64,000 nt of DNA from Protula sp. h YS-2021 (GCA_949752745.1 OX457028.1:5494188-5558187), one strand, 5' to 3'. Counted from the stretch's first letter, positions 40,006-53,084 are shown. Numbers and translations are program-made. The notes: generated by a model from the sequence alone, not told the origin.

Positions 40006-42976
40006 AATTAATACTCGACTCGTAAGGCCAGGAAGACTCCGTAATATTGGTACATTTTGTGTGCGATCTTTTTTTTGTCAACATTCAACAGAGAGTTTAC
40101 AGATGTTGTTATTTTGTCGTTCTGGGCAGTTTGGAGTCTCTCGTTTGAACCCCGGTCGCAGTATTTAAGACTCAAAACGTTTGTTTCCAATGCAAATTGG
40201 GTAAAAATGTGCTGATGTGTTTATTGACAATGTTAACATCGTGAAAGCCCCAATCTGAGAGGTCACAGCACCCAAAGCAAAGGCAAAAGAATGAAAAAGT
40301 GATTCTTCTCAGCGACATTGACATGGTTTATTTCCAATAAAACGACAACGTCATATCTTTAAGTTTGTGTAGAGAGGGGAATGGCATGGAAAGAGCAGAA
40401 ACAAGGTAAAGTTCACCGCCTCGTAACCCTGAAAGGCAAATTTCAGTATTCCGTTTCTTGGCTGAACGAGAGCAATCCAGTAAAGATCGATATGAAGCTT
40501 CCAACAGACCTCAAGAACCCATTGTGATAAAACAAAGTGAATATGACAAAAATTTCCGTTGAAAAGATACAAAGATACCACTAAGAGAGACCTAATATAA
40601 AAGTAAGTAAACAGGGGGACCAAATGTTCATCGGTTATTTTTGCTCGTATATAACCCTAAAATACGACTTTGGGAGACCATACTCAGAATATGCCAACAT
40701 GGATAGACCTTTCGTATATCTTAAAAGACACTGAAGTAAACATTTAGCGAGACCATACATGAAAAAGGGGTAAATGTGGAGACGAAATGCAGGGTTGGCA
40801 TGTTTCTTCCATGGAGGGAAAAAACCATGGTTTTTTGCCGTGTTTTTTCCCATAGGGAAGAAATACTTTCTTCCCTCCAATTTCAGGGAAGAAATGGAAG
40901 TAACCTTAAAAGGTGTAATATTTGGAATTTGTTTCAAATAATTTTCTTGAAATGCACTCAGAGTAATTCTTAAATAGGTGCGAATTCACACATCAAACTT
41001 CTGTGTGATAAATTGGATCAATAGGGATTAGATAAACGGTCGTGTTTCAATGTGTGTTGGAAAGCTGGGCAGGCTGCAATATAGTCTGAGTACTTTTGGT
41101 CAAGTGTTTAAACTTTGACTTTGTGTATGAGAATTAGTGTTTCATTTTGTTTGCTCTTAATGTGCCAGTGAAAACAAAAGACAAAGGCTGTGTTTACCTT
41201 AAATGGGGGGTTAAGTATTATCTTAAGATTAAACGGGGGTGATAAGAAAAGGGTCTTGCGGAAGCACATTTGCAAAGCATATGGTATAAGGTCATTATTT
41301 CTTCATTGTGTTTTGGTGTTACCATGTATTTTTTTTTTCGTTTGTTTTTTTTTTTCGTTATTTTGTATGATAGTACAATAGAACACAGTAAATATTGGTT
41401 CTGTAAAATCAATAAATAGATAGTACGTCGCATTGATGTTTTCTTTACAAAGTAGGTTTCTTCAAATTTTCGTCCCACTTTCTTCCTTTTCTTCCTGGAA
41501 GAAAGGTATTTCTTCCCGTTTCTTCCCAGTTTCTTCCCTATTTTTTCCAGTGAAGGGAAGAAATGCCTTTCTTCCCGGAAGAAAACCATCATATACATTC
41601 ACTCATATATATATAACCCTAAAATACGACTTTAGGAGACCATAAACAGAACATGCCAACATAGGGAGAGCTTTTTTTATATCTTAAGCAGGGCTTGAAA
41701 TTAATTCTTTTGGGAGGTAGCAAATAGTCGTATATCTCTCTTTCAGAGTTACGAAGCATTTCATTGTTCCACTAACAGGGGTCAACTTCATATGCACTGA
41801 GGCACGAATCATGCATACCAGTCCCTACTATTCAAACAGTTACAGAAAGTTCATGTCCATACACCCTTTTGTAAAACAGGCACAATTTTTAGTGAGTTGT
41901 ATATCATTTATTTGTTCATAAAAGTGCAGAAAAGTTAGCTTCAGCAATGTCAATGTTTGTTTACATTCTGGCCTTTAAATGCTACGTGGCCAAAGCCAAG
42001 TGACCAAATATTTAAACAAAGGGGTTATGGTTTTTTGTGGAGCACGTATATTCCTCCACTTTAAACCTTTTCAATGCACCTGGTTATTAATTATGATAAA
42101 TAATGATTTAAACTCTCGTATTGATCTCACTTTTAAATCCTAACAATGGTAAAGTAAGAAAAAGCACACATTTATTTCGGTGGCACCGTTATCATGAAAG
42201 TACTCGCACACGTACACTTTACCGTAAAACAACCTACTACTGTTTCCGTTTCACTTCACTTCCACACTTCACAGAAACCAAAGAAAAAATAATAATGCCG
42301 CCTCACTTCAGCGTATATTTTACTATCTGTTCACTGAAATCACTAGCTCACGCCCCCCCCCCCCCAAAAAAAAAACGAGAACGAGGGGAGGGGGGTTTAC
42401 GACTGACCTTACGGTCAAAATCCAGTTACGTTTGATCAACAGGCAGTAACTTTTGAATTTTTTTGTTTCATTTTTTTAAATGGAGTCAACCCAGCACTGC
42501 ATGAACACAGCTTTACACATTGACTGAGGATAGACGCAGCTTCCAATCGGCAGTTACTTAAAACCACAGGTTTCACGGATTGATTTTACTTGGCAACGCC
42601 TCTTGTATATCAGCCCATTGCTTCATCCAATTCATTTAAATAACTGAAATAACTCTAGCTTAAATTAAAAAATAACAATAACTTGGGAGGGGGGTTCACA
42701 CTGACACTCAGGTCAACATGTAATTAAATTTGATCAACAGGTAGTAACCTCTAAATGTTTTTTAAGAAGGCGATACGGCCACTTGCCGCTTTAGTTTAAT
42801 GCAAAAAAAAAAACAATTTACCGGACTCCACCACACCTAACGCACCACCAAGCAACTGTCTTGTTTTTTTCTCATAAAACAAGGCGACCTAACATATCTA
42901 CCCTACACTGGGATACACCTTTGCTGTGAATCGACCCCTAAACACACTGACTGAAGGGAAATGCAACTCTCATTTA
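40006..42976. repeat. Repeat-rich intergenic DNA: direct repeat pair and GGGAAGAAA inverted block
   Basis: TATATAACCCTAAAATACGA plus GGAGACCAT and CATGCCAACAT occur at about 40649-40705 and 41612-41665 in the same orientation. Between them, TTTCTTCCATGGAGGGAAAAA (40800) and CTTCCCGGAAGAAAACCATC (41590) begin opposed GAAGAAA/TTTCTTCC-rich blocks; the left one starts CAGGGTTGGCA, as hAT MITEs do. Short poly-C/poly-A runs at 42353-42375. No gene recognised. Confidence 0.5.
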
Positions 42977-43123
42977 ACAAGTAAGTATTTGTGAAACACA
43001 CGCAGGTCACAACCGCCCCTCCCCCCAAATTCATAGGGGTATAAAGCGATGACGGATAGACGAACGGACGGACGGACGGACACCCCAAACCTATAGGCCC
43101 CAATCCGAAGGGTTGGGGCCTAA
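42977..43123. repeat. ~145-bp dispersed repeat with GGCCCCAA hairpin end (copy 3)
   Basis: The best-preserved of three copies: AAGTATTTGTGAAACACACG, a CGGACGGACGGACGGACACC run, and the terminal hairpin TAGGCCCCAATCCGAAGGGT into TTGGGGCCTAA. Confidence 0.8.
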
Positions 43124-44639
43124 ATACAGCAAATACAGTACTTTGATGCGAAACTTCACGGTGACAAGGATGTAGTATAGTACCGTGAAATGCTGATTCA
43201 CCAGAGAAGAACGCACACAGCGTCCCAGACACGCAATGTACCTTGACACGCAGGCTCGTAGCACGCTAACTTGTAACGATCACTCCTCTTGGCCAGGAAC
43301 TGTTCAAAACTAATAGCGCACTGCGATATGAGACGCGTTCTTACTGGTTCAATGCATTTGACGAGTCATCACGAACAGGCGGACGGATTCCAGACAGGAA
43401 ACTACATCAAGACTCCCACAGCATTGCCTCCACGGCTACCAGGAACACACCGCCAGGTGCTGATATCTTCTTCACAGGTGTTTATATTTACATCCTTGAC
43501 ATAACTTTACATGTCTCGTGATTCTGTCGAATAACCCTCACTTTCATTACAAAACCTATTTATTGATGACGTTCCTTGGACCTGATTCGCTAAGGTTGCA
43601 TTTGTTTTCCGTAGTCAAGAGTACCACACTGCGAGTCTGCGAGGCTGCAGCTAAAGTAACAAGTTACCATACCTCTCGAATCTCCCGGGAATTTATCATA
43701 TTTAGACTGCTTCAACTCTTCACATTAAATAATCAACAAAAGTTTTTTCTGTCATACTTGACACATGCGGAGCTCCAAAGAAATATATAAGGTATAAATA
43801 AGGAAGAGCTGACTTGGAGCTAGATACATGCGGTGACAGGTTTTTCACTAGCATGACAACTCAATATCGAAAAAAGTCAAAATACTATGTCAAAATAAGC
43901 CAAATCACAGTTTAAGCATTCCCATTAAAATGCGCGAAAATTCTGCGTTTCGAATAAAAATGAAAGAAATGATAGAGAAATTTCGCCTAAATGTTAAAAA
44001 TTTCTCTTGCACCAAATACCGGTCGGGTTGTTAACAACCCCAATGCTATTTTAAAAACTTATTTAAGATTTTAACAAATGGTTTCAAGTTCAGTTTCTTC
44101 TATGTGTTTGCAATATTTCTTCTATATTTTTCTACCAGTAACCTAGGACCGTCTGCCACTTTTCAATGGTTTTTGCGCAATAACGTTCGTATTTTAGACG
44201 CGATCGTGATATGCTTTTGTATGTAGCAAATATAGGATTTTACACAAGCTTTCTGTTATGTACGAAGTAAAATGTTATGATTTACGAAAATGCAAGGCCG
44301 ATGTATTTTTTCGGGCAGGATTTTTGAGCTGTAACTCGCCACTTTATTCTATCATCCGGAAATATAAATTTTAAGTGGAAACTGTAAGACTATCGCTTCG
44401 CTAAGAGCTATAAGGATTACTTGTGAGCATAAACCTGATTTCATATTGTATACTGACGGTTTACTTATAGCAGCTCAGTATTTTGCATTAGAGAACCAGT
44501 GGCAGTTGTCGGAAAGTTCGGCAAAAATATCGTTTCTGGGATAATTGTTGTTTTCGGGAGGTGGCGACACTACAGGCACAGGCGGATTTAACCTAAGTTA
44601 CATGTATTTTTGCCCCGTTCTTGGCAGTCGAAATTCTTG
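43124..44639. other. Intergenic DNA, nothing recognised
   Basis: Only short frames without domains. AAAAATGAAAGAAATGATAG at 43960 is shared with 12690-12720, a small dispersed repeat. Confidence 0.35.
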
Positions 44640-45888
44640 CGCATTTTACTCGAAACACTCAAAGTGTGATTTGGCTTATTTATCTATGTTAAAAACAGTA
44701 AGGTTAGAACATGGATAATTACTGATTATGATGAGCAAATGATGTTGATCAACCAATACGCCAATGGGCACTTTACACTTTTGCTCATAAGTTTTGCGTT
44801 TCGACTTCATTCAGTTGGGATAAGGATATAAAGACATGAATAGAAAAACAAACGACCCGGAAATTTTTAGTAGTATAACTTATACTTACTGAAACACGCG
44901 GTCGTCGATACTTTACATAGCAAAGCTCTGTGCGTTTCTATACAAGTCTCTCCACCTAATTCGGTTATGTGCTAATTTTTTTGCCTTGTGAAATTGAGTA
45001 GATGCATTTATTTTGTAGATCGTGTTTTATCGTAGACAGGTACATTGTTTTTTGCATTCCTGGAGGTCTTTTTAGTTTTTCGAAACACGCGGCAAAATAA
45101 GCCAAATCACACTCTCGAGACTTCTTGCGGTATCTTCGAGTGAGCTCTCGTGGGAAGCGAATAAAATTGGCATCTGAGAAATAATTAGAAAATGGTAACA
45201 AAATGAAGTACTGAACACCCTCCTTGTAATATTGAAAAAAAAAAACAATGGCTCCTGGTTTTAAATATGCATTCGTATTCTAAAGCCATTTGTTAAAGTA
45301 GTTCAAATTGTAATTTTACCATATTATCACTCATATAAACAAATCGCTGTCAAATAATTCCGTGTAATTTATATGTTTGATTTGTTATTCACAGTACATA
45401 TTTCAGTGTTATCGTTTAGGATATGAATGTTACGATATATTTTGTAGTATATAGCATGTTTATGCATATTTCACAAGAATCTTGATGAATAGAAGTAACT
45501 AAAGGTCAGTATAAACCACTTCAGAGTTCCGAAGCCGCAATGCGTAAGACAAATCACACTTTCGGGTCTTTCCGGTGGAGGTGTTGTTTCGACTGCAATT
45601 TTTTTCTGATAGATTATAAAGAAATGATAGGGGAAAAATATCAAAATTCTAATTGTCTTTCAACATGCACACTTTCAAATTTATAAAGCCATCGCATGAT
45701 CTTTTAAAAACTATTTTACATATTATTCAGTCACTTTAACAACCATGTGAATATGTTTCTGACAAAATGGAATTTTGTTGATTTTTGCCGGTTTTTTTCT
45801 TCTATCATTTCTTTATATGATCCTATCCCAAATGAATTCAGCCGAAACGCAGAAACTTTTCGGCAAAAGTTAAAGTGCGAATTGGCCT
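44640..45888. mobile_element. Two copies of the AAGCCAATTCGCACTTT MITE family (one diverged)
   Basis: About 44640-45120 is a diverged copy with TGTGATTTGGCTTATTT and AATAAGCCAAATCACACT. Then 45545-45888 is a typical copy, with TTTCAACATGCACACTTTCA inside and AAAGTGCGAATTGGCC at the end. The segment between shows no gene. Confidence 0.65.
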
Positions 45889-46484
45889 GTTGTGGCATGT
45901 CTTGAAGCAAACCAAACCCAGTTACAGGCGAACACTATTAACAATTTTATGCCCTTTTACCGCTCTCTATGTGCTGTTAAGCCATTAAAAAGTTTGGCCA
46001 GGATGACCGGACACTGAAATGAATTATAGGTTCTTGCTTGTCATTGTTGTAAAGAGTAGTAATAAAGAAAAAAAGAGGCGGGAAGAGGGGAGTGGAGGGA
46101 TTGGGGAGGGGGGGGGTCGGAAGAATTCTTAAAATTTCCATTTCGAGCAACAGCAGGACGATTGGAAACAATACATAATTATAACAAAATTAATGTGTTC
46201 GACTTTTAACTTTGATTATCCTGAAAAATTTTATCTAGGGATATCCATTTTTCACTACCATATCTAACTCTAATCATGACTGTTAATTTGTTTTTTGTCA
46301 AGTTACTTTAATTAAAAATAAAATTGTCAAGTTCAATATTATGGGTAAAAAATGGAAGCATGATTATGGGCTCAAAATTATAATACATAATATGCATAAT
46401 ACTTTTGAAAATTGCCAAACATGCCATTAAAGATATGTAGTTAAAAGAATACAAGAAAAAAGTTTTATATTATTATAAACTTAT
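45889..46484. other. Intergenic DNA, nothing recognised
   Basis: AT-rich with a G-rich tract at 46078-46117. No coding or RNA signal seen. Confidence 0.35.
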
Positions 46485-48405
46485 CGCTTTTTGCTATTGT
46501 GGGTTCGACTCCCACAGGGTGCTGGCATAACGATTTCTTATGCAACAAACAAGCACTCTCCGGTGGTAGTACAGCGATTTAGGTGTGACTGTTTGGTTCA
46601 AGTGTAAAAACCGTTTGCTTAAGACATTAAAGCAGTTTATCTATAGTTATTTATAGTTGTACATCTATTACAGTAAACTCTCGATAAGTCAAAGTGGTCG
46701 GAACCAAACAAAATACTTTGAGTTAACCGAAATTTGAGTTATCCGAGATTGGCCCTGTCGAGTGGTCACGTGACTATCATGGTTTCGCATAAAGTGTTTG
46801 TTGTTTTTATGGTATGGCGATTGTTTTATATGATGAATAATATTCGGCTGTGACACAAATAATTTATCATATTAATGCTTACTACAGACGAAACCGGTTA
46901 ATCGCATAGCCAATTTGCCAAGCCCTGTTATGCGTTTATCCGATATATGCGTTTATCCGGAATACTCTTGCCGTACCTATTTTTTTCATTTGCGGTAGTT
47001 ATTAGAGGTGCACCCCGCCCCTCCTCATCGCCGCATTTAATTTTTCCAACAAAAAAGAAAAGTAACGATTGCTTAGGTCTTTTCATTTCGATTTACTTTC
47101 TGCCATTTTGACGAATTAACCATAACCGACACAGTTTCGAATTATAAATGGTAAAATTTCTTTTTGGCTGCGTATTTAAATGATGACTTCGCGCTCACGG
47201 TTATCCGAGGCAACGTGGGGATTAAGGGTTTCAGGCCATTATTAGTGAGAGCTCAGGCAGCGCGGGGATTAGGAGTTGCAGGCTACTATCTAACGTCAGC
47301 TAAGGCAGTGCGGGGATTAAGATAAAGGTCATTATCTAGTGAGAACTGAGACAGTGCGGTGAGTTCGAGACTCACTGTTAACAACCGCGAGTGGGGTTGG
47401 TGAATGTACACAATGGGTCAACAAACAGAAGACAATGCATTAGATAAATAAACGAGGAGCAGCTCACTCCCTTACTCCGCTTTAAGTGTGGCACTGTTTG
47501 GATAGTCACCCAGAATTATGCAATTAACCGGTGTGCTTCCCATTTTAACGGGAACAAGCTATGCGTTTATCCAGTTTATGTGATTAAGCGGTATGCAATT
47601 ATCCGGTTATATTTCCAATAGATAGCATTGGAAATGGTTTGGGATTTGCGAATAATATGCGGTTAACCGATTTATGCGTTTAACCGGTATGCAATTAAGT
47701 GATTTCATCTGTATTTATAACAGAGTTACAAATGTTTTTTTTATATTTTATTTACAGCGACCTTCTGACATATATATGATTTTACGCCACCGTTTACTTC
47801 TAGCAACACTGTCATAATATGTAGAGGCAAAGTCACACTAATTCTACACAAAGGGGGTTGGCATATGCAAACAAATGAGACATGAGTTTCCGTGTTATTT
47901 TGGTGAAAATACAAGTATTTTCTTCCAAAAAAAATTTTGAGGGTTCAAAAAAATTACTTTGAGTTAAAAATTTGACTTAAGTGGTGAATTTAAAAGACTT
48001 ACATAGTAAAATATATCGGGACTTTTAATTTAATTTGAGTAAAGCGAAAATTTGACTAAACCGATTTTGACTAAAATGGAGGCTACTGTAGTTATAATCA
48101 TTTCGTTCTTTTTTCTCTGTCATGATCTAAGCTACAGGTGGAACTTCATGTATAAAATTTTCAGACCTCTTATCCATCTAACACAGTGTCAACATACAGC
48201 TTCTGTAGAAAATAATTATATCCTGTGAAGATTTGTTCGGGTGGGGGTCCCAACCAGTTTTATTTCTTACTTGTTCTAGTTTCATGCTCATCTGGTTGTG
48301 CTACCACCGGTGAGTACAAGTTTATTGCATAATAAATCGTTATGCAAATACTCTGTGGGAGTCGAACCCACAATAGCAAACAGCAATAAGCAATGACCTT
48401 TGACA
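46485..48405. mobile_element. Nested inverted-repeat structure with tRNA B-box-like arms
   Basis: Outer arms at about 46490-46600 and 48285-48400 are inverted copies sharing GGGTTCGACTCCCACAG, GCATAACGATTTMTTATGCA and CCGGTGGTAG. GGTTCGACTCC matches a Pol III B box. Inside is a pogo/mariner-like pair of ends: ACAGTAAACTCTCGATAAGT at 46670, and the complement of CTACAGTAGCCTCCATTTTA near 48072-48091. Nested in that is copy 2 of the ACAGAYGAAAYC element (46884-47712). No ORF. Confidence 0.65.
46884..47712. repeat. Inverted-repeat element with ACAGAYGAAACC ends (copy 2)
   Basis: The reverse complement aligns with 1979-2661 through TATGCGTTTATCCGATATAT, the internal direct repeats (GCRGCGCGGGGATTA and variants, three units of about 45-50 bp) and ACCGGTATGCAATTAAGTGA. 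Confidence 0.8.
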
Positions 48406-48451
48406 TAAAAATTTAACAGTTATTGTGGTTTTGCATGAGAGTACTTATATA

Positions 48452-49138
48452 AGCCAAATCGCACTTCGACTTTTGTCGGAAAGTTTTTGCGTTTCAGCTG
48501 GATTTAGTTGGGATAAGGATCATATAAAGAAATAATAGAAGAAAAACGGCAAAAATCAACAAAATTCCATTTTGCCAGAAACATATTCACATGTTGGTTA
48601 TTAATGGGACTAAATAATATGTGAAACAGTTTTTAAAAGATCATATGATATCTTTATAAATTTGAAAGTGTGCATGCTGAAAGAAAATTAGAATTTTGAT
48701 GTTTTTCCCTTAAGATGTCATTATAATCTATCCCAATAAGCCAATTCGCACTTTTGACTTTTGCCGAAAAGTTTTTGCGTTACGGCTGAATTCAGGTGGG
48801 ATAAGGATATAAAGAAATGATAGGAAAGAAACGGCAAAAATCAACAAAATTCCGTTTTTCTAGAAACTTATTCACGTGTTGTTTATTAAAGGGACTGAAT
48901 AATATGTAAAATAATTTCTAAAAGATCATATGATGGCTTTATAAATTTGAAAGTGTGCATGTTGAAAGAAAATTAGAATTTTGATGTTTTTCCCTTATCA
49001 TTTCTTTATAATTTATCCCCCAGCATTTTCAGTCGAAACAACACCTCCACCGGAAAAATCCGAAAGTGCAAATTGGCTTATCAATTTGTAGTCGAAACGA
49101 CACCCATCGGTAAGATCCGAAACTGCGAATTGGCTTAT
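48452..49138. mobile_element. Three abutting copies of the AAGCCAATTCGCACTTT MITE
   Basis: 48452-48734 (missing its right end), 48735-49080 (complete, AATAAGCCAATTCGCACTTT to GAAAGTGCAAATTGGCTTA) and 49081-49138 (right end only, CGAAACTGCGAATTGGCTTA). Head-to-tail packing suggests repeated insertion at or unequal exchange through the shared ends. Confidence 0.75.
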
Positions 49139-49139
49139 T

Positions 49140-49235
49140 GTTGTGCTACCACCGGACAGCGTCCATTTATTGCACAAGACATCGTTGTGCGAGCACTCTG
49201 TAGAAGTCGAACCTACAACAGCACAAACTGTCAAG
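49140..49235. repeat. Third copy of the B-box-bearing GTGCTACCACCGG repeat
   Basis: GTTGTGCTACCACCGG and CACTCTGTAGAAGTCGAACC match the arm at 48285-48400 with substitutions in the box. Confidence 0.6.
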
Positions 49236-49997
49236 TGCCAACTGTTGCCAAAATAGGCTGAACAAATAAAAATGAGCAGTTTTTGCCTCATAGTGCTTAC
49301 CGTGTTGTGAGCGATAATATGGTATTTTCACTTATTCCACATTACACAACTAAGAGAGCCATTTATTAAAGATAATAAATAAAATGGGACAATATGCTTG
49401 TTTAATATAAGGAATAATGATTTATGACCTGTTGTAATGAGTGAGATTTGCAATTCAAATTTCGACAGATATTTCGCGCATGCGCCTTCAGAATGTTTTT
49501 GTTTTGATTTTGTATTTTTGTTTTGATTTTCGACAAATCAAATCGAAGCACGTGCTATTTTTCAGAAAGGTTGAATTTACAGGCCAAGAATTAAAAAAAG
49601 GACTTTTTTTGTCTATCCTTTATGAAACTTTGCCATGTGATAGAATAGACTTCTCTAAATATGGGAAAAATTTTAGTTTGCCCATATACAGCCGATTTTG
49701 TTAAAAAATGACAATTACAAATGGTCTCCCTGAGTGGTATTTGATATGGTTGTGAAATATACAAGGGGTAGACTTAAGGGCGGCTTTTCGAATTTGTCTT
49801 TCAGTCATAATTTTTCATTTTGGTAATGTCTTATACACATTATGCTTAAGTTTAGTGTCCGTCTTAAAAATGTAAGAAGAATTGGCTACTTCTGAGTTTT
49901 CTGGAGGCCTTATAAATAAGGAGACCTGGTTCTGGTCTCCGAATTTTTTCGGTCTCTCTAAACTTTATAAATCAGCACGTGGGGTCTCCTCAAGCAT

Positions 49998-50062
<65 letters not shown>

Positions 50063-50464
50063 TACCAACAATAAAATTTTCGTATAAAATAATTAGAATG
50101 GCACAAAAATGGCAATGTAAAGAGTAAGCCATTCCTCTGGTAGGGTTTTTATGCTAAAGAAAAAAAACACAACAAGACTAAGTTCCGCTAGGTATGGCCC
50201 ACTTTCAGATTATACCATCTATGGCCTTCACATTAGGAAGTCGCTAAACTTATGACTCGGTAAGCAGAGTCATGGTAAAGATCACAAAATACTGGAGTTT
50301 TTGGAGATGTCAGTGGTGCTTCAGCTAATTAAGAGTTTCTGCAATACTTGCCTGTAGTCGTTTCATTTACAGCCTTAAGAGTCAATGTGTGCTAAAACAA
50401 AACAATTCAGCAATTCTATCATTTTGCGAGGTTTGTTGCTGAACTTCCCCGTATATGGATGAAT
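49236..50464. other. Intergenic DNA with (TA)n at about 50003-50058
   Basis: Apart from the microsatellite and scattered GGTCTCC words (49724, 49934, 49985), nothing recognised. Confidence 0.5.
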
Positions 50465-51278
50465 CCCGGACAAAACGGAGACGGCCAAAACGGCGATGGC
50501 CAAAACGGCGACAAGTGCAACCCCGGACAAAACGAAGATTAATAATTTAATGTTGAAAATCAAAATAAAAAGAATAGTGTTGCTAGATAAATCAATTCAT
50601 TTCTATTTGAAGATAAGTATAATTTGAACCAATATTTAAATTTTAAGGGCAAAATAAAATCGATAATTTGACACTTATTTTCTCATATATTCATAATTGT
50701 AATTATACGACAATCCATCGTGTGTGTGTGGGGGGGGGGGAGGGGGGAGGGGGGGGGTAAATAAGTACATTTTGAAAGACAATTGCATTTAGCGACTGTG
50801 CCCACTAATCCGTTATTGCACGTGAATCCACATCAATAAAAGGCAAAATAAAAATGCCACTAAAACGACTTTGGATTATCAACAATGAAAGACCGAGGTA
50901 TTAATCGCCTTAATGAGTTAATCTGTATCGGTTATGTGAAATGCTGTTATTATATACGAATCCACACCAATGAAAGATAAGATTAAATTTTATTTTCCTT
51001 GAGAAAATAATTTTCAGCTTTACCTGAGAAAACGTAACTGAGTAAATCATTTCTTGAGCAGATTACTGAGACAGTGACTGGTGACAGGAAGGAGGTGGTT
51101 AGGGAGGTCAGGAAGGGCACGTTGGGAGAAATGCTGCACTGTTTTCAAATTTATTTATCTCTGATAGTTAAATAAACTGTGTTGGTAACGTTGTTACTTT
51201 TTTTTTTAAATAAACGTTTTAAAGCATAAACTTAAAAAAACTGCGTCGCCGTTTTGTCCGGGGTTGCACTTGTCGCAT
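50465..51278. mobile_element. ~815-bp element with inverted CCGGACAAAACGG / CCGTTTTGTCCGG ends
   Basis: The left block holds three CAAAACGG repeats (CCGGACAAAACGGAGACGGC and others). The right block GCCGTTTTGTCCGGGGTTGC plus ACTTGTCGC is the complement of GCGACAAGTGCAACCCCGG on the left. The interior has TAATCGCC/GAATCCACA repeats and a G-run (50730-50757). Non-coding. Confidence 0.65.
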
Positions 51279-52050
51279 GTCAGAGCACCTGTATACCAAA
51301 AATTACTGCATTGTTTTGAATTTGAATTTAAACCACCGACACAGAAAAGATTGTACCAGCTTCAAGCTTTAAAAATATTCAGCAACAACTCAAGATACAC
51401 TGTGTAAGTTTTTTTTTAAGGATTGTATTCTGTACTTTCCTCGCCTTGGATCGTAGATGTTAAGGTAGTAATTTTGATATTTCCATGGAGATGAACAATT
51501 AAGTAGAATTAAGGAGAGGATGTGCGGGGGGGAGGGGGGGGGGGGGTGGGGGGACGAGGATGTTTCAAAGCTTTGAAAATTTGAATTTTGTCAAAACCGG
51601 TATGGTTCCAAATTGATTCGAATTTTGTATACCAGAACTCATGTACAACAATTCAATACCGGTCTGTCAGTCCCTTTGCGGTACAAATCCAAATCAATTC
51701 GAATTTGCTATGAAATCGATTCGAATTCGGTATACCGTCTCAGCGACATACCGATTTAATACTGCTGGTTTTTGAGGTATGGTTCCAAATCGAGTAGTTG
51801 GAAAACGAGAGTTCGAAAACAGGAAGTGACGTCTTCAGACCCCCCTCCCCTCCCCCTCGCCCTCCCCTCCCCTCCCCCTCCCCTCCCTCTCCCCCTCCCC
51901 CTCCCCCTCCCCCTCCCCTCTCCCCTAGGAGGCATAACCCTAAGTCACCTCTCATTCATCATGACGTCATTAGTCACGTGACCTCTCAATCATCATTAGC
52001 CACGTGACCTGTCAATCATGTGTGATGTGACCCCAACCCTATATGAGGAA
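51279..52050. other. Low-complexity DNA: G-runs and (CCCCTC)n
   Basis: G-rich tract 51523-51556; ATTCGAATTTTGTATACC-type inverted words at 51560-51790; C/T-rich tract 51840-51925; CACGTGACCTSTCAATCAT repeated at about 51976 and 51999. The glycine- or proline-rich frames across the tracts are artefacts. Confidence 0.55.
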
Positions 52051-52315
52051 TGTTCCGGCCTGAATGGTTCACTTGGTAGAGCAGAGGACTCGTTAGCGGA
52101 CCAATGATCTGATGGTCGGTGGATCGATCCCGCCCTCGGGCATCACTTTCACCTTCTGTCTATCATACCATGGGGACCCCCTCCTCCCTCCAGGGGTCCT
52201 CCATGTGAGGACTTCCACCATCTGTCTATCATACCATGGGGACATCCATCCCCTCTCCCCCTCCCCGGGTCCTCCATGTGAGAACTTCCACCATCTGTCT
52301 ATCCTACCATGGGGT
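52051..52315 (+). repeat. tRNA-derived SINE-like unit with tandem CTGTCTATCATACCATGGGG body
   Basis: A box TGGTTCACTTGG (52065-52076) and B box GGATCGATCCC (52121-52131) are followed by three ~60-80 bp units sharing CCATCTGTCTATCATACCATG. The body word is related to ATGATAGACAAATGGTAGAA in the unit at 56983-57400, in the opposite sense. No cloverleaf closes, so it is not a working tRNA. Confidence 0.6.
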
Positions 52316-52529
52316 GAAAACAGTGGCTCTTGCTGTTGTACTGTTGTACTTTTGTGCTCTTCTTGGATATTACATGAAGAACAAGTGAAGGATTGGTTGG
52401 AGTACACATAGGAGACAAAGTGAAAGATTGGTTATTCTTTGAAAAAAAGGAAGTGACAGATTGGAGACATAGAGACGAATTGGCACGAGTCGTGGTAAGT
52501 GACCTTTTTTTCTTGTTTTTTTGTAACAT

Positions 52530-53070
52530 TATGTGACATTATTTAGCATTATGTAACTCTGTAACATTATGTAACATTATGTAACATTATGCAACATTAT
52601 GTAACAATATGTAGCATCATGTAACATCAGGTAACATCATGTAACATCATGTACCACTATGTAACATCATGCAACACTATGTGACTATGTAACCTCATAT
52701 GGCTATATGACTATGTAAGGAGTATGTAATTGCTATGTGAGCATAATTAGTCTAAAGGATGTATGTCATTATCAGATCTTTCAATAGATCTGCCTCCGTG
52801 GCTCACTTGGTAAAATCGCAGACTCGTAAGCAGAAGATTGTTGGTTCGAGTCCGGCTCGGGACAAACTTTTTTTTTGTTTACTTTTGTGACTCTGTAACA
52901 TCATGTGACATTATGTGACATCATGTGACTGTTACTTTATGTGACTCTGTGACTTTATGTGACTATGTAACATTAGGTAACATTACGTGACTCTGTAACA
53001 TCATATAACATCATGTGACACTATGTGACATCATGTGACACCATGTGACATTATGTGACATTATGTGACT
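52530..53070. repeat. Decamer satellite (ATTATGTAAC)n interrupted by a tRNA-like unit
   Basis: About 15-20 imperfect copies of ATTATGTAAC/ATCATGTGAC lie on each side of 52791-52866. The period is about 10 bp, one helical turn. Confidence 0.8.
52791..52866 (+). repeat. tRNA-Thr(CGT)-like sequence, probably SINE head or pseudogene
   Basis: A box TGGCTCACTTGG (52799-52810), loop CTCGTAA, B box GGTTCGAGTCC (52843-52853). The acceptor and anticodon stems do not pair well, so I do not call a functional tRNA. Confidence 0.55.
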
Positions 53071-53084
53071 CTTTTTTTAAGTAT

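Noticed and set aside
51740..52007. Gly-rich and Pro-rich frames on both strands
   Set aside because: They follow the (CCCCTC)n tract and carry no domain.
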